Shown here: positions 18,115-26,895 of the stretch, one piece after another | How positions within the stretch are numbered: the first letter of the stretch is position 1 | Layout: every line of letters starts with the position of its first letter | Origin: Paracoccus thiocyanatus | GTDB taxonomy: Bacteria; Pseudomonadota; Alphaproteobacteria; Rhodobacterales; Rhodobacteraceae | Direction of reading: 5' to 3' | Assembly: GCF_900156255.1 (NCBI RefSeq) | Contig: NZ_FTMK01000003.1 | Location: forward strand, 62,001 to 126,000 | Length of the DNA: 64,000 nt | Made by a program: the position numbers and the translations under genes | Notes under the pieces: generated by a model | What the model was told of the DNA's origin: nothing | Database searches by the model: none | Seen by the model: the letters and a program-made list of their open reading frames with translations, nothing else

Positions 18115-19441
18115 GCGGTTGCCCGGCCCCTTGGGCCGGGCCCAGGCGGAAATCTCGCATCGCCGCGTCCTGGCCATCGCGCTGCCGGTGGTGCTGTCGA
18201 ATGCGACCATCCCGATCCTGGGCGCGGTGGATACCGGCGTCATCGGCCAGTTGGGCGCCGCCGCGCCCATCGGCGCGGTGGGGCTGGGGGCGGTGATCCT
18301 GACCTCGGCCTATTGGATCTTCGGCTTTCTGCGCATGGGCACCTCGGGGCTGGTGGCGCAGGCGCATGGCGCGGGCGACGACGGCGAATCGGGCGCGCAT
18401 CTGATGCGGGCGCTGGCGATCGGGCTGGCGGCGGGGCTGGCGCTGGTGCTGCTGCAAGCGCCGCTTTTCGCCGCCGCCCTGCGGCTTGCGCCCGCCTCGG
18501 ATCAGGTCGAGGCGCTGGCGCGGCAATACCTGGTGCTGCGCATCTGGGGGGCGCCGGCGACCATTGCGCTTTACGCCCTGACCGGCTGGCTGATCGCGAC
18601 CGAGCGCACCCGGCTGGTGCTGGCCCTGCAATTGCTGATGAACGGGCTGAACATCGTGCTGGACCTGTGGTTCGTGCTGGGGCTGGGCTGGGGGGTGCGC
18701 GGCGTGGCCGGCGCGACGCTGATCGCGGAATGGTCGGGGCTGGCGCTGGGGCTGTGGTTCGCCCGCCATGCCCTGCGCGCGGCAATGCAGCGCGCCGGGC
18801 TTTTCGCCCGCGACCGGATCGAGGAACTGGCGCGGCTGAACGGCGATATCCTGATCCGCTCGATCCTGCTGCAAGGCGCGTTCACCAGCTTCATGTTCCT
18901 GGCCGCGGGCCAGGGGGACGTGACGCTGGCCGCCAACCAGGTGCTGCTGCAATTCCTGTCCATCGTCGCCTATGGGCTGGACGGCTTTGCCTTTGCCGCC
19001 GAATCGCTGGTCGGGCAGGCGGTGGGCGCGCGCCGGCCCGACCGGCTGCGGCAGGCGGCGCGGCTGGCCTCGGCCTGGGGCGCGGCGGGGGCGGGGCTGC
19101 TTGCGGCGGCCTTCCTGCTGGGCGGGCCGGCGATCATCGACCTGCTGACCACCGCGCCCGAGGTGCGGTCCCAGGCGCGCGAGTTCCTGCCCTGGCTGGT
19201 CGCGGCGCCGCTGATCGGCATCGCCTCGTGGATGCTGGACGGCATCTTCATCGGTGCCACCCGCACGCGCGAGATGCGCAACGCCATGCTGGCTTCGGTC
19301 GGGGTCTATGCCGTGCTGGTCGTGGCGCTGCCGCCGGTCCTGGGCAATCACGGGCTATGGGCCGCGCTGATGGCGCTGAACGCGCTGCGCGGGCTGACCA
19401 TGTGGCGGCTTTACCCGCGGGCCGAGGCGGCGGCGGCCTGA
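18107..19441 (+). CDS. MATE family efflux transporter (DinF-like)
   Basis: A 444-residue inner-membrane protein with about 12 hydrophobic segments. It begins with HRRVLAIALPVVLSNATIPILGAVDTGVIGQLG, the standard MATE first helix with its conserved aspartate. A second half-repeat starts near LNGDILIRSILLQGAF (about 242). MATE proteins export cationic drugs or metabolites using Na+ or H+. The substrate is unknown. The short overlap with the thioesterase gene makes an operon likely. Confidence 0.93.
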   Translation: MAERLPGPLGRAQAEISHRRVLAIALPVVLSNATIPILGAVDTGVIGQLGAAAPIGAVGLGAVILTSAYWIFGFLRMGTSGLVAQAHGAGDDGESGAHLMRALAIGLAAGLALVLLQAPLFAAALRLAPASDQVEALARQYLVLRIWGAPATIALYALTGWLIATERTRLVLALQLLMNGLNIVLDLWFVLGLGWGVRGVAGATLIAEWSGLALGLWFARHALRAAMQRAGLFARDRIEELARLNGDILIRSILLQGAFTSFMFLAAGQGDVTLAANQVLLQFLSIVAYGLDGFAFAAESLVGQAVGARRPDRLRQAARLASAWGAAGAGLLAAAFLLGGPAIIDLLTTAPEVRSQAREFLPWLVAAPLIGIASWMLDGIFIGATRTREMRNAMLASVGVYAVLVVALPPVLGNHGLWAALMALNALRGLTMWRLYPRAEAAAA

Positions 19442-19479
19442 AAGCGTGCCCCGAAAGGGGCGCCGCGATCCGGCTGGGA

Positions 19480-19794
19480 TCAGATCTCGCGCAGGATCTG
19501 TTCGCGCGCGGTCAGACGCAATTCGGCCATGCGGGTGCGGATGGCTTCCTCGTCCGCCTTGCCGGCCAGGTCGGCGGCCAGCTTGCGAAACACGTCTTCC
19601 TCGCCCGGCTCGTCGAAATCGGAGCTGACCACGGTCAGCGCATAGGCGCGGGCGTCGTCGCCGGTCTTGCCCAAAAGGCCGGCCGCCCATTCGCCCAGCA
19701 GGCGGTTGCGCCGCGCTTCGGCCTTGAAGTTCAGTTCCGCATCATGGGCGAATTTCGCCTCATGCGCGCGCTCGCGGTCGTCAAAAGTGGTCAT
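19480..19794 (-). CDS. ATPase inhibitor subunit zeta (DUF1476)
   Basis: A 104-residue, highly charged, mostly helical protein, MTTFDDRERAHEAKFAHD at its N-terminus. It is the DUF1476 family, whose founding characterised member is the zeta subunit of the Paracoccus denitrificans F1F0-ATPase. In zeta the N-terminal segment inserts into F1 and blocks ATP hydrolysis while allowing synthesis. From memory the present sequence is nearly identical to that protein over its whole length. It stands alone, divergent from purC, in a different operon from F0 (3.8-6.5 kb). A GCCCC-GAAA-GGGGC hairpin (19448-19461) lies at the convergent end with the MATE gene. Confidence 0.95.
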   Translation of the reverse strand: MTTFDDRERAHEAKFAHDAELNFKAEARRNRLLGEWAAGLLGKTGDDARAYALTVVSSDFDEPGEEDVFRKLAADLAGKADEEAIRTRMAELRLTAREQILREI

Positions 19795-19941
19795 GGCGGC
19801 CTCCGGCTTGGGAATATCCCGTGGTTATTTCGCAGGATATGCCCATGCGGGCCGGCCATCGCAAGCCCGTATTGCCCCGGACCCCGTTTCTGGCCTATAG
19901 CCGCATAAAGATTGTCACCTTGCGGACGGGAGACGCGCAGC

Positions 19942-20706
19942 ATGGCACCAAGGCGCAAGAAAATCTACGAAGGCAAGGCCAAGATCCTTTATGAAGGCAC
20001 CGAACCTGGAACGCTGATCCAGTATTTCAAGGACGATGCCACCGCCTTCAACGCGCAAAAGAAGGCCACGGTCGAGGGCAAGGGGGTGCTGAACAACCGC
20101 CTGTCGGAATTCTTCATGACCGGGCTGACCAATATCGGCGTGCCGAACCATTTCATCCGCCGCATCAATATGCGCGAGCAACTGGTGCGCCAGGTCGAGA
20201 TCATCCCGCTGGAAGTGATCGTGCGTAATTTCGCCGCAGGCTCGATCTCGAAGCGGCTGGGCATGGAGGAAGGCACCCCCCTGCCGCGCCCGATCGTGGA
20301 ATACAGTTTCAAGAACGACGAATTGGGCGACCCCTTCGTCAGCGAGGAATATGTCATCGCCTTTGGCTGGGCCACCCAGCAGGACCTGGACGACATCGTG
20401 TCGCTGGCGCTGCGGGTGAACGATTTCCTGTCGGGCGTGTTCTTCGGCGTCGGCATCAAGCTGATCGACTTCAAGATCGAGATCGGCCGCATCTGGGACG
20501 GCGATTTCATGCGCCTGGTGGTCGCCGACGAGATCAGCCCGGACAGCTGCCGGCTGTGGGACGTGAAGACCGGGCAAAAGCTGGACAAGGACGTGTTCCG
20601 CCGCGACCTGGGCAGCCTGACCGATGCCTATACCGAGGTGGCGCGCCGGCTGGGGCTGATGCCCGCCAACACCACCTCGCTGACCAAACCGACGCTCATC
20701 AACTGA
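19942..20706 (+). CDS. purC: Phosphoribosylaminoimidazole-succinocarboxamide synthase
   Basis: A 254-residue SAICAR synthetase that joins aspartate to CAIR using ATP in purine synthesis. [15 protein letters not shown] is the N-terminal signature. [17 protein letters not shown] and [12 protein letters not shown] are the two PROSITE-type motifs, and [24 protein letters not shown] carries catalytic acids. The start is at MAPRRKK. A weak TTGCCC (19872-19877) / TATAGC (19896-19901) pair with 18-base spacing lies upstream and may be its promoter. purS follows after 11 bases. Confidence 0.97.
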   Translation: MAPRRKKIYEGKAKILYEGTEPGTLIQYFKDDATAFNAQKKATVEGKGVLNNRLSEFFMTGLTNIGVPNHFIRRINMREQLVRQVEIIPLEVIVRNFAAGSISKRLGMEEGTPLPRPIVEYSFKNDELGDPFVSEEYVIAFGWATQQDLDDIVSLALRVNDFLSGVFFGVGIKLIDFKIEIGRIWDGDFMRLVVADEISPDSCRLWDVKTGQKLDKDVFRRDLGSLTDAYTEVARRLGLMPANTTSLTKPTLIN

Positions 20707-20717
20707 AAGGCTCGCCG

Positions 20718-20957
20718 ATGAAAGCTCGTGTCACCATCATGCTGAAGGATGGCGTTCTGGACCCCCAGGGCGAGGCGATCCGGCACGCGCTGGGGGGGCT
20801 GGGCTTTGCCGGCGTCTCGGGCGTGCGCCAGGGCAAGGTGATCGAGCTGGACCTGGCGGCATCCGATGCCGAGGCAGCCCGCGCCGAGGTAGCGCGCATG
20901 TGCGAGGGCCTGCTGGCCAATACCGTGATCGAGAAATACGCGGTCGAGATCGTCTGA
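20718..20957 (+). CDS. purS: Phosphoribosylformylglycinamidine synthase subunit PurS
   Basis: A 79-residue small subunit that bridges PurL and PurQ and helps channel ammonia in the FGAM synthase complex. MKARVTIMLKDGVLDPQGEAI and VIEKYAVEIV at the C-terminus are family hallmarks, and the length is typical. It follows purC in one operon. The operon ends here at a GC-rich hairpin, with no purQ or purL behind it, so those subunits must be encoded elsewhere. Confidence 0.95.
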   Translation: MKARVTIMLKDGVLDPQGEAIRHALGGLGFAGVSGVRQGKVIELDLAASDAEAARAEVARMCEGLLANTVIEKYAVEIV

Positions 20958-20967
20958 TCCGTTCGGG

Positions 20968-21020
20968 CCGGGGGCTTCGCGCCCCCGGACCCCCGCGGAG
21001 TATTTTGAAAACGGAGAAAG
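20968..21020 (+). terminator. GC hairpin plus AGTATTTT single-arm element after purS
   Basis: CCGGGGGC (20968-20975) pairs with GCCCCCGG (20981-20988). Then comes a single arm of the recurrent element, GCGGAGTATTTTGAAAACGG (20995-21014) followed by AGAAAG. There is no matching second arm. The layout, stop codon then GC hairpin then AGTATTTT, is repeated after ispH and resembles an intrinsic terminator whose T-tract is TATTTT. Confidence 0.65.
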
Positions 21021-21045
21021 CCGGCCGGGCGGGGAGGGCGGGTCC

Positions 21046-21918
21046 GTGATCGACAAGCTCTCGATGTTCATGGCGCTGGCGCGCGAGAAGCATTTCGGCC
21101 GCGCCGCCCTGTCGCTGGGTATCACCCAGCCCACCCTGTCATCCGCCATCCGGGCGCTGGAGGATCAGCTTGGCGTGCAACTGGTGCGGCGCGGTTCGCG
21201 TTTCCAGGGGCTGACGCCCGAGGGCGAGCGGGTGCTGGGCTGGGCGCGGCGCATCGTCGCCGATGCCCGCGCCATGCAGGCCGAGATGCAGGCTAGCCGC
21301 AAGGGCGTGTCCGGCCTGCTGCGCATCGGGGTGATCCCCACCGCCATGCCGCGCATTGCCGAATTGACCGGCCCCTTTCTGCGCCGCCATCCCAATGCCG
21401 GCGTGTCGATCCTGTCGCGCAGTTCCGACGAGATCCGCGACCAGATCGAGGCGCTGGAGCTGGATGCGGGGGTGACTTACCTGGACAGCGAGCCGCTGGG
21501 ACGGGTGCAGAGCATGCCGCTGTATCGCGAGACCTATTGCCTGATCGACCGCAGCGCCTTGGACGGGCCGGCGGATTGGGCCGAAACCGCCACTCGGCCG
21601 CTATGCCTGCTGACCCCCGACATGCAGAACCGCCGCATCGTCACCCGCCACCTGGTCGAGGCCGGGGCTGATACGCTGCCGCGGGTCGAATCGACCTCGA
21701 TGCTGGCGATCCTGTCGCATGTGGCGACGGGGGACTGGGCGGCGATCCTGCCGCGGGCGCTGGCGCGCGGCCTGCCGCTGCCCGAAGGGGTGCGGGCGCG
21801 CGACCTGACCGGGCATGGCCATATGGTCGGACTGGTCGTCGCCCGGCGCGAGCCGCATCCGCCGCTGGTCGAGGCGCTGATCCGCATTGTCGCGTCGATT
21901 GATACCTTCAATGAATAG
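21046..21918 (+). CDS. LysR family regulator, probable regulator of formate dehydrogenase
   Basis: A 290-residue LysR-type protein starting at GTG behind GGGGAGGGCGGG. The winged helix (1-60) reads HFGRAALSLGITQPTLSSAIRALEDQLGVQLVRR, and the rest is a periplasmic-binding-like effector domain (LLRIGVIPTAMPRIAEL). It sits 76 bases upstream of fdsG in the same direction. In other bacteria with fds operons a LysR gene (fdsR) is found next to fds, so this is probably the formate-responsive regulator. The ligand is not shown by the sequence. Confidence 0.9.
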   Translation: MIDKLSMFMALAREKHFGRAALSLGITQPTLSSAIRALEDQLGVQLVRRGSRFQGLTPEGERVLGWARRIVADARAMQAEMQASRKGVSGLLRIGVIPTAMPRIAELTGPFLRRHPNAGVSILSRSSDEIRDQIEALELDAGVTYLDSEPLGRVQSMPLYRETYCLIDRSALDGPADWAETATRPLCLLTPDMQNRRIVTRHLVEAGADTLPRVESTSMLAILSHVATGDWAAILPRALARGLPLPEGVRARDLTGHGHMVGLVVARREPHPPLVEALIRIVASIDTFNE

Positions 21919-21945
21919 ACGATAACTCACGATTGTTTTGTCTAT
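21915..21945. promoter_or_regulatory. Candidate LysR operator before fdsG
   Basis: ATAGAC (21915-21920) and GTCTAT (21940-21945) form a widely spaced inverted repeat around an AT-rich centre, the style of LysR recognition and activation sites. It begins at the regulator's stop codon and ends 49 bases before fdsG. The gap 21919-21994 is distinctly AT-richer than the flanks. Confidence 0.5.
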
Positions 21946-21994
21946 CATCGGGTTCTATTCTTGCGCAAAGAGTTGAGCCCGGAACCGCCTAGCC

Positions 21995-22486
21995 ATGACT
22001 TTCCCAGCGACAGACGCTGATTTCCTTTCGCGCCTTGATGAAATCATCGCCGCCCATCAGGGCCGCGAGGGGCCGCTTTTGCCCATCCTGCACGACATCC
22101 AGGCGGAATGGGGCCATGTCCCCGAAGAGGCGCAGCCGGTGATTGCCGCGGCCTTGGGGCTGACCCGCGCCGAGGTTTATGGCGTGGTGAGCTTTTACCA
22201 CGATTTCCACGACCGCCCGCAGGCCCGGCATGTGCTGCGCCTGTGCCGGGCCGAGGCCTGTCAGTCCATGGGCGCCGATGCCCTGGCCGATCAGGTGCGC
22301 GCCGCACTGGGGATCGACTGGCACGAGACGACGCCGGACGGGCGGGTGACGCTGGAGCCGGTGTTCTGCCTGGGGCTGTGCGCCTGTGCGCCCTCGGCGC
22401 AGATGGGCGGCAGGCTGCTGGGCCGGGCGGATCTGGCCAAGGTGCAGAAGCTGGTGGCCGAAGCAGGCATGGGGGCGGGCGCATGA
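21995..22486 (+). CDS. fdsG: NAD-dependent formate dehydrogenase, gamma subunit
   Basis: A 163-residue NuoE-like thioredoxin-fold subunit that carries one [2Fe-2S] cluster. The four ligands are in LCRAEACQSMGA (two cysteines) and FCLGLCACAPSAQ (two in use). It passes electrons between the FdsA clusters and FdsB. YGVVSFYHDFHDRPQARHVL is typical of NuoE/HoxE relatives. First gene of fdsGBA-fdhD-fdsD, it overlaps fdsB by ATGA. Confidence 0.95.
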   Translation: MTFPATDADFLSRLDEIIAAHQGREGPLLPILHDIQAEWGHVPEEAQPVIAAALGLTRAEVYGVVSFYHDFHDRPQARHVLRLCRAEACQSMGADALADQVRAALGIDWHETTPDGRVTLEPVFCLGLCACAPSAQMGGRLLGRADLAKVQKLVAEAGMGAGA

Positions 22487-24015
22487 GGGTCTGGGTTCCC
22501 CTGGACGCCGCCGCGCGCGCCCTGGGCGCCGACGCGGTGGCCGAGGCGCTGGGGCGCGAGTTCACTGTTACCCGCAACGGCACCCGCGGCATGGTCTGGC
22601 TGGAGCCGCTGGTCGAGGTCGAGCGCGACGGCGTGCGCCACGGCTATGGGCCGGTCGGGCCCGAGGACGCGGCCTCGGTCGCCCAAGCGATCCGTTCGGG
22701 CGGCGATCATCCGCTGGCCCTGGGGCCGGTCGAGGAACTGCCCTGGATGAAGGCGCAGACCCGGCTGACATTCGCCCGCGTCGGCGTGATCGACCCGCTT
22801 TCGGTCGAGGAATACCAGGCGCATGGCGGGCTGGAGGGGCTGCGCCGGGCCATCGGCATGGGATCCGAGCCCATCGTCGCGGAGGTCGTCGAATCCGGCC
22901 TGCGCGGCCGCGGCGGCGCGGGTTTTCCGACCGGCATCAAGTGGAAGACGGTGGCCGCCGCCGCCGCCGCCGCCGAGCGCAAGTATATCGTCTGCAATGC
23001 CGACGAGGGCGATTCGGGCAGCTTTGCCGACCGGATGCTGATGGAGGGCGACCCGCTGGTCCTGATCGAGGGCATGGCCATCGCCGGCATCGCCGTGGGC
23101 GCGGTCCAGGGCTATGTCTATATCCGCAGCGAATATCCCGACGCGATCCGGCTGATGGAGGCCGCCATCGGCAAGGCGCGGCAGGCCGGCATCCTGGGCC
23201 AGTCGGTTTTGGGCTCGGCCCATGCCTATGACATGGAGGTGCGGGTCGGCGCCGGCGCCTATGTCTGCGGCGAGGAAACCAGCCTTTTGAACAGCCTGGA
23301 AGGCAAGCGCGGCGTGGTCCGCGCCAAGCCGCCGATCCCGGCGCTGGAGGGTTTCCTGGGCCGGCCGACGGTGGTCAACAACGTGATCTCGCTGGCCTCG
23401 GTGCCGTGGATCCTGGCCCATGGCGGGGCGGAATACGCGAAATTGGGCATCGGGCGGTCGAAAGGCACCATCCCGATCCAGATCGCCGGCAATGTCCGGC
23501 ATGGCGGGCTGTTCGAGGCCGCCTTTGGCATGAGCCTGCGCCAGATCGTCGAAGAGATCGGCGGCGGCACCGCCTCGGGGCGGCCGGTCAAGGCGGCGCA
23601 GGTGGGCGGGCCGCTTGGTTCCTATATCCCGCATTGGAATTTCGACGTGCCCTTCGGCTACGAAGAGCTGGCGACGAAAGAGGGGCTTTTGGGCCATGCC
23701 GGCATCACCGTCTTTGACGACAGTGCCGACATGCTGAAGCTGGCGCGCTTTGCCATGGAGTTCTGCGCCGTGGAAAGCTGCGGCAAATGCACACCCTGCC
23801 GCATCGGCTCGGTTCGCGGCGTCGAGACCATCGACCGCATCGCCCAGGGCGACGAGACGGGGATCCCGATCCTGACCGATCTTTGCAACACGATGAAATG
23901 GGGCTCGCTTTGCGCGCTGGGGGGCTTTGCGCCCTTCCCGGTCATGTCGGCGCTGACGCATTTCCCCGATGATTTCAGGGGCCGCAGCGAGCCTCGGAAG
24001 GAGGCCGCCGAATGA
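22483..24015 (+). CDS. fdsB: NAD-dependent formate dehydrogenase, beta subunit
   Basis: A 510-residue NuoF-like subunit with an N-terminal thioredoxin-like extension (about 1-80) followed by the diaphorase part. GLRGRGGAGFPTGIKWKTV (about 140-158) binds FMN and NADH. The second binding loop is CGEETSLLNSLEGKRG. The [4Fe-4S] ligands are in ESCGKCTPCRIGSVRG plus a later cysteine near LCALGGFA. It moves electrons from FdsA to NAD+. An all-alanine run encoded by GCCGCC repeats (about 22960-22980) is unusual but in frame. It overlaps both neighbours by 4 bases. Confidence 0.96.
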   Translation: MRVWVPLDAAARALGADAVAEALGREFTVTRNGTRGMVWLEPLVEVERDGVRHGYGPVGPEDAASVAQAIRSGGDHPLALGPVEELPWMKAQTRLTFARVGVIDPLSVEEYQAHGGLEGLRRAIGMGSEPIVAEVVESGLRGRGGAGFPTGIKWKTVAAAAAAAERKYIVCNADEGDSGSFADRMLMEGDPLVLIEGMAIAGIAVGAVQGYVYIRSEYPDAIRLMEAAIGKARQAGILGQSVLGSAHAYDMEVRVGAGAYVCGEETSLLNSLEGKRGVVRAKPPIPALEGFLGRPTVVNNVISLASVPWILAHGGAEYAKLGIGRSKGTIPIQIAGNVRHGGLFEAAFGMSLRQIVEEIGGGTASGRPVKAAQVGGPLGSYIPHWNFDVPFGYEELATKEGLLGHAGITVFDDSADMLKLARFAMEFCAVESCGKCTPCRIGSVRGVETIDRIAQGDETGIPILTDLCNTMKWGSLCALGGFAPFPVMSALTHFPDDFRGRSEPRKEAAE

Positions 24016-26891
24016 AGGATTTCATTATCCCCGACCGTGACATGGGCACCCCCGCGGTCAAGTCCGACGTCGCCGTGAACCTGCTGGTGGACGGCATCTC
24101 GGTCAGCGTTCCCGCCGGCACCAGCGTCATGCGGGCGGCGGCCGTGGCCGGTATTTCTGTCCCCAGGCTTTGCGCGACCGACCATCTGGAAGCTTTTGGT
24201 TCGTGCCGTCTGTGCGTGGTGCAGATCGACGGCATGCGCGGCCTGCCTGCATCCTGCACGACCCCGGTGGCAGAAGGCATGGTGGTGCGCACCCAGACCG
24301 ACGAGGTCGCCCAGGTCCGCAAGGGGGTGATGGAGCTTTACATCAGCGACCATCCGCTGGACTGCCTGACCTGCGCCGCCAATGGCGATTGCGAACTTCA
24401 GGACATGGCCGGCGCCGTCGGCCTGCGCGAGGTGCGCTATGAGCCGGGTGCGAACCATTTCGCCCGCCGCGACGCCGAGGGGCCAAACCCGGAATACCGG
24501 CCCAAGGACCAGTCGAACCCTTATTTCACCTTTGATCCGGCGAAATGCATCGTCTGTTCGCGCTGCGTGCGCGCCTGCGAGGAAGTGCAGGGCACCTTCG
24601 CGCTGACCATCGAGGGGCGGGGCTTTGACAGCCGCGTTTCGGCCGGGATGGAATCGGACAGCTTCCTGTCGTCGGATTGCGTGAGCTGCGGCGCCTGCGT
24701 GCAGGTCTGCCCGACCGCGACGCTGATCGAGAACAGCGTGATCCAGATCGGCACGCCGGAACATATCGTCAAAACCACCTGCGCCTATTGCGGGGTCGGC
24801 TGTTCCTTTGACGCGCATATGCGCGGCGAAGAGGTCGTGCGCATGGTGCCCAGCAAGGATGGCAAGGCCAACCACGGCCATAGCTGCGTCAAGGGCCGCT
24901 TTGCCTGGGGCTATGCCACGCATCGCGAACGCCAGACCCAGCCGATGGTGCGCGAGCGGATCACCAATCCCTGGCGCGTGGTGACATGGGACGAGGCGCT
25001 GGATTTCGCCGCCACCCGGCTGCGCCAGGCGCAGGCGGATTTCGGGCGCGATTCCATCGGCGTCATCACCTCGTCGCGCTGCACCAACGAGGAAACCTAT
25101 CTGGTGCAAAAGCTGGCGCGGGCGGTGTTTGGCAACAACAACACCGACACCTGCGCGCGGGTCTGCCATTCGCCGACCGGCTATGGCTTGAAAACCACCT
25201 TCGGCACCTCGGCCGGCACGCATGATTTCGATTCGGTCGATGACACCGACCTGGCGCTGGTCATCGGCGCCAACCCGACCGACGCGCACCCGGTCTTTGG
25301 CTCGCGCATGCGCAAAAGGCTGCGCGAGGGCGCGGGGCTGATCGCCCTTGACCCGCGCGAAATCGACCTGCTGAAAACCCCGCATATGGGCGAAAGCCTG
25401 CATCTGCCGCTGCGGCCGGGCACCAATGTCGCCGTGCTGACCGCCTTGGCGCATGTCATCGTCTCGGAACGGCTTTATGACGAAGCCTTTATCCGCAGCC
25501 GCTGTGACTGGGACGAGTTCCTGGCCTATGCCGAGTTCCTGCTGGACCCGCGCCATGCCCCCGAAGCGGTCGAGACGCTGGCCCGCGTCCCGGCCGAGCT
25601 GATCCGCAAGGCCGCCCGCGCCTATGCCGCCGCACCCCGCGCCAGCATCTATTACGGGCTGGGCGTGACCGAGCATTCGCAGGGCTCGACCACGGTGATG
25701 GCGATCGCCAACCTGGCGATGATGACCGGCAATATCGGCAAGCCGGGCACCGGCGTGAACCCGCTGCGCGGCCAGAACAACGTCCAGGGTTCCTGCGACA
25801 TGGGCAGCTTCCCGCATGAATATCCGGGCTATCGCCATGTCTCGGACCCCGAGACGCGGGCGATCTACGAACGCGCCTGGGGGGTGGAACTGTCGCCCGA
25901 ACCCGGCCTGCGTATCCCCAACATGTTCGACGAGGCGCTGGCCGGCCGGTTCCGCGGGCTTTACTGCCAGGGCGAGGATATCGTGCAGTCCGACCCCGAT
26001 ACCCGGCACGTGACCGCGGCGCTGGCGGCGATGGATATCGTCATCGTGCAGGACCTGTTCCTGAACGAGACCTCGAACTACGCGCATGTGTTCCTGCCCG
26101 GTTCCAGCTTCCTGGAAAAGGACGGCACCTTTACCAATGCCGAACGCCGCATCAACATGGTGCGCCGCGCCATGACGCCCAAGAACGGCTACGAGGATTG
26201 GCAGGTCACGCAACTGCTGGCCAATCGCATGGGCGCCGCCTGGTCCTATACCCACCCGCGCGAGATCATGGCCGAGATCGCGATGACCACCCCCAGCTTT
26301 GCTGGTGTCAGCTATGACCTGCTGGAGCGCGAGGGGTCGGTGCAATGGCCCTGCAACGGCCAGGCGCCGCTGGGCACCCCGGTCATGCATATCGACGGTT
26401 TCGTGCGCGGCAAGGGCCGGTTCGTCCATACCGAATATATCGCGACCGAAGAACGGACCGGGGCGCGCTTCCCGCTGCTGCTGACCACTGGCCGGATCCT
26501 GTCGCAATACAATGTCGGCGCCCAGACCCGGCGGACCGGCAATTCCGTCTGGCACCCCGAGGACATCCTGGAGATCCATCCCTCGGATGCCGAGAACCGC
26601 GGCGTGCGCGATGGCGACCTGGTGCGGCTGGCCTCTCGTGCCGGGGAAACGACGCTGCGCGCGCATATCACCGAGCGGGTGGCGCCGGGGGTGGTCTATA
26701 CGACCTTCCATCACCCGACGACCCAGGCCAATGTGGTGACGACCGACAATTCCGACTGGGCCACCAACTGCCCCGAGTTCAAGGTGACGGCCGTGCAGGT
26801 CAGCCCCTCGAACGGCCCGTCGGAATGGCAAGAGGAGTATCGCCATCATTCCGACCTGGCCCGCCGCATCCTGCCCACCGCTGCCGAATGA
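24012..26891 (+). CDS. fdsA: NAD-dependent formate dehydrogenase, catalytic alpha subunit
   Basis: A 959-residue soluble molybdo-bis-MGD enzyme that oxidises formate to CO2. The N-terminal NuoG-like part holds a [2Fe-2S] ferredoxin domain (SCRLCVVQIDG), a His-type cluster near DHPLDCLTCAANGDCELQ, and two [4Fe-4S] sites (CIVCSRCVRACEE, CVSCGACVQVCP). Another [4Fe-4S] cluster begins the catalytic part at CAYCGVGCSFD. The metal-binding residue is Cys385 in ARVCHSPTGYG, so this is a cysteine, not selenocysteine, enzyme. The C-terminal MGD-binding region includes HHPTTQANVVTTD. Length and order match R. capsulatus FdsA. Confidence 0.97.
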   Translation: MKDFIIPDRDMGTPAVKSDVAVNLLVDGISVSVPAGTSVMRAAAVAGISVPRLCATDHLEAFGSCRLCVVQIDGMRGLPASCTTPVAEGMVVRTQTDEVAQVRKGVMELYISDHPLDCLTCAANGDCELQDMAGAVGLREVRYEPGANHFARRDAEGPNPEYRPKDQSNPYFTFDPAKCIVCSRCVRACEEVQGTFALTIEGRGFDSRVSAGMESDSFLSSDCVSCGACVQVCPTATLIENSVIQIGTPEHIVKTTCAYCGVGCSFDAHMRGEEVVRMVPSKDGKANHGHSCVKGRFAWGYATHRERQTQPMVRERITNPWRVVTWDEALDFAATRLRQAQADFGRDSIGVITSSRCTNEETYLVQKLARAVFGNNNTDTCARVCHSPTGYGLKTTFGTSAGTHDFDSVDDTDLALVIGANPTDAHPVFGSRMRKRLREGAGLIALDPREIDLLKTPHMGESLHLPLRPGTNVAVLTALAHVIVSERLYDEAFIRSRCDWDEFLAYAEFLLDPRHAPEAVETLARVPAELIRKAARAYAAAPRASIYYGLGVTEHSQGSTTVMAIANLAMMTGNIGKPGTGVNPLRGQNNVQGSCDMGSFPHEYPGYRHVSDPETRAIYERAWGVELSPEPGLRIPNMFDEALAGRFRGLYCQGEDIVQSDPDTRHVTAALAAMDIVIVQDLFLNETSNYAHVFLPGSSFLEKDGTFTNAERRINMVRRAMTPKNGYEDWQVTQLLANRMGAAWSYTHPREIMAEIAMTTPSFAGVSYDLLEREGSVQWPCNGQAPLGTPVMHIDGFVRGKGRFVHTEYIATEERTGARFPLLLTTGRILSQYNVGAQTRRTGNSVWHPEDILEIHPSDAENRGVRDGDLVRLASRAGETTLRAHITERVAPGVVYTTFHHPTTQANVVTTDNSDWATNCPEFKVTAVQVSPSNGPSEWQEEYRHHSDLARRILPTAAE

Positions 26892-26895
26892 CGGC

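Noticed and set aside
18107-19908. A 531-codon Gly/Ala/Arg-rich frame overlapping the MATE gene
   Set aside because: Alternate-frame reading of a transporter gene, low-complexity content.
22950-22990. GCCGCC run that might be a simple-sequence repeat or phase-variable tract
   Set aside because: It encodes an alanine run in frame in fdsB, in a loop; too short and imperfect to act as a slippage tract with confidence.
24012-26891. A selenocysteine-type formate dehydrogenase
   Set aside because: The metal-ligand codon is TGC (cysteine), and no in-frame TGA or SECIS-like site was seen.
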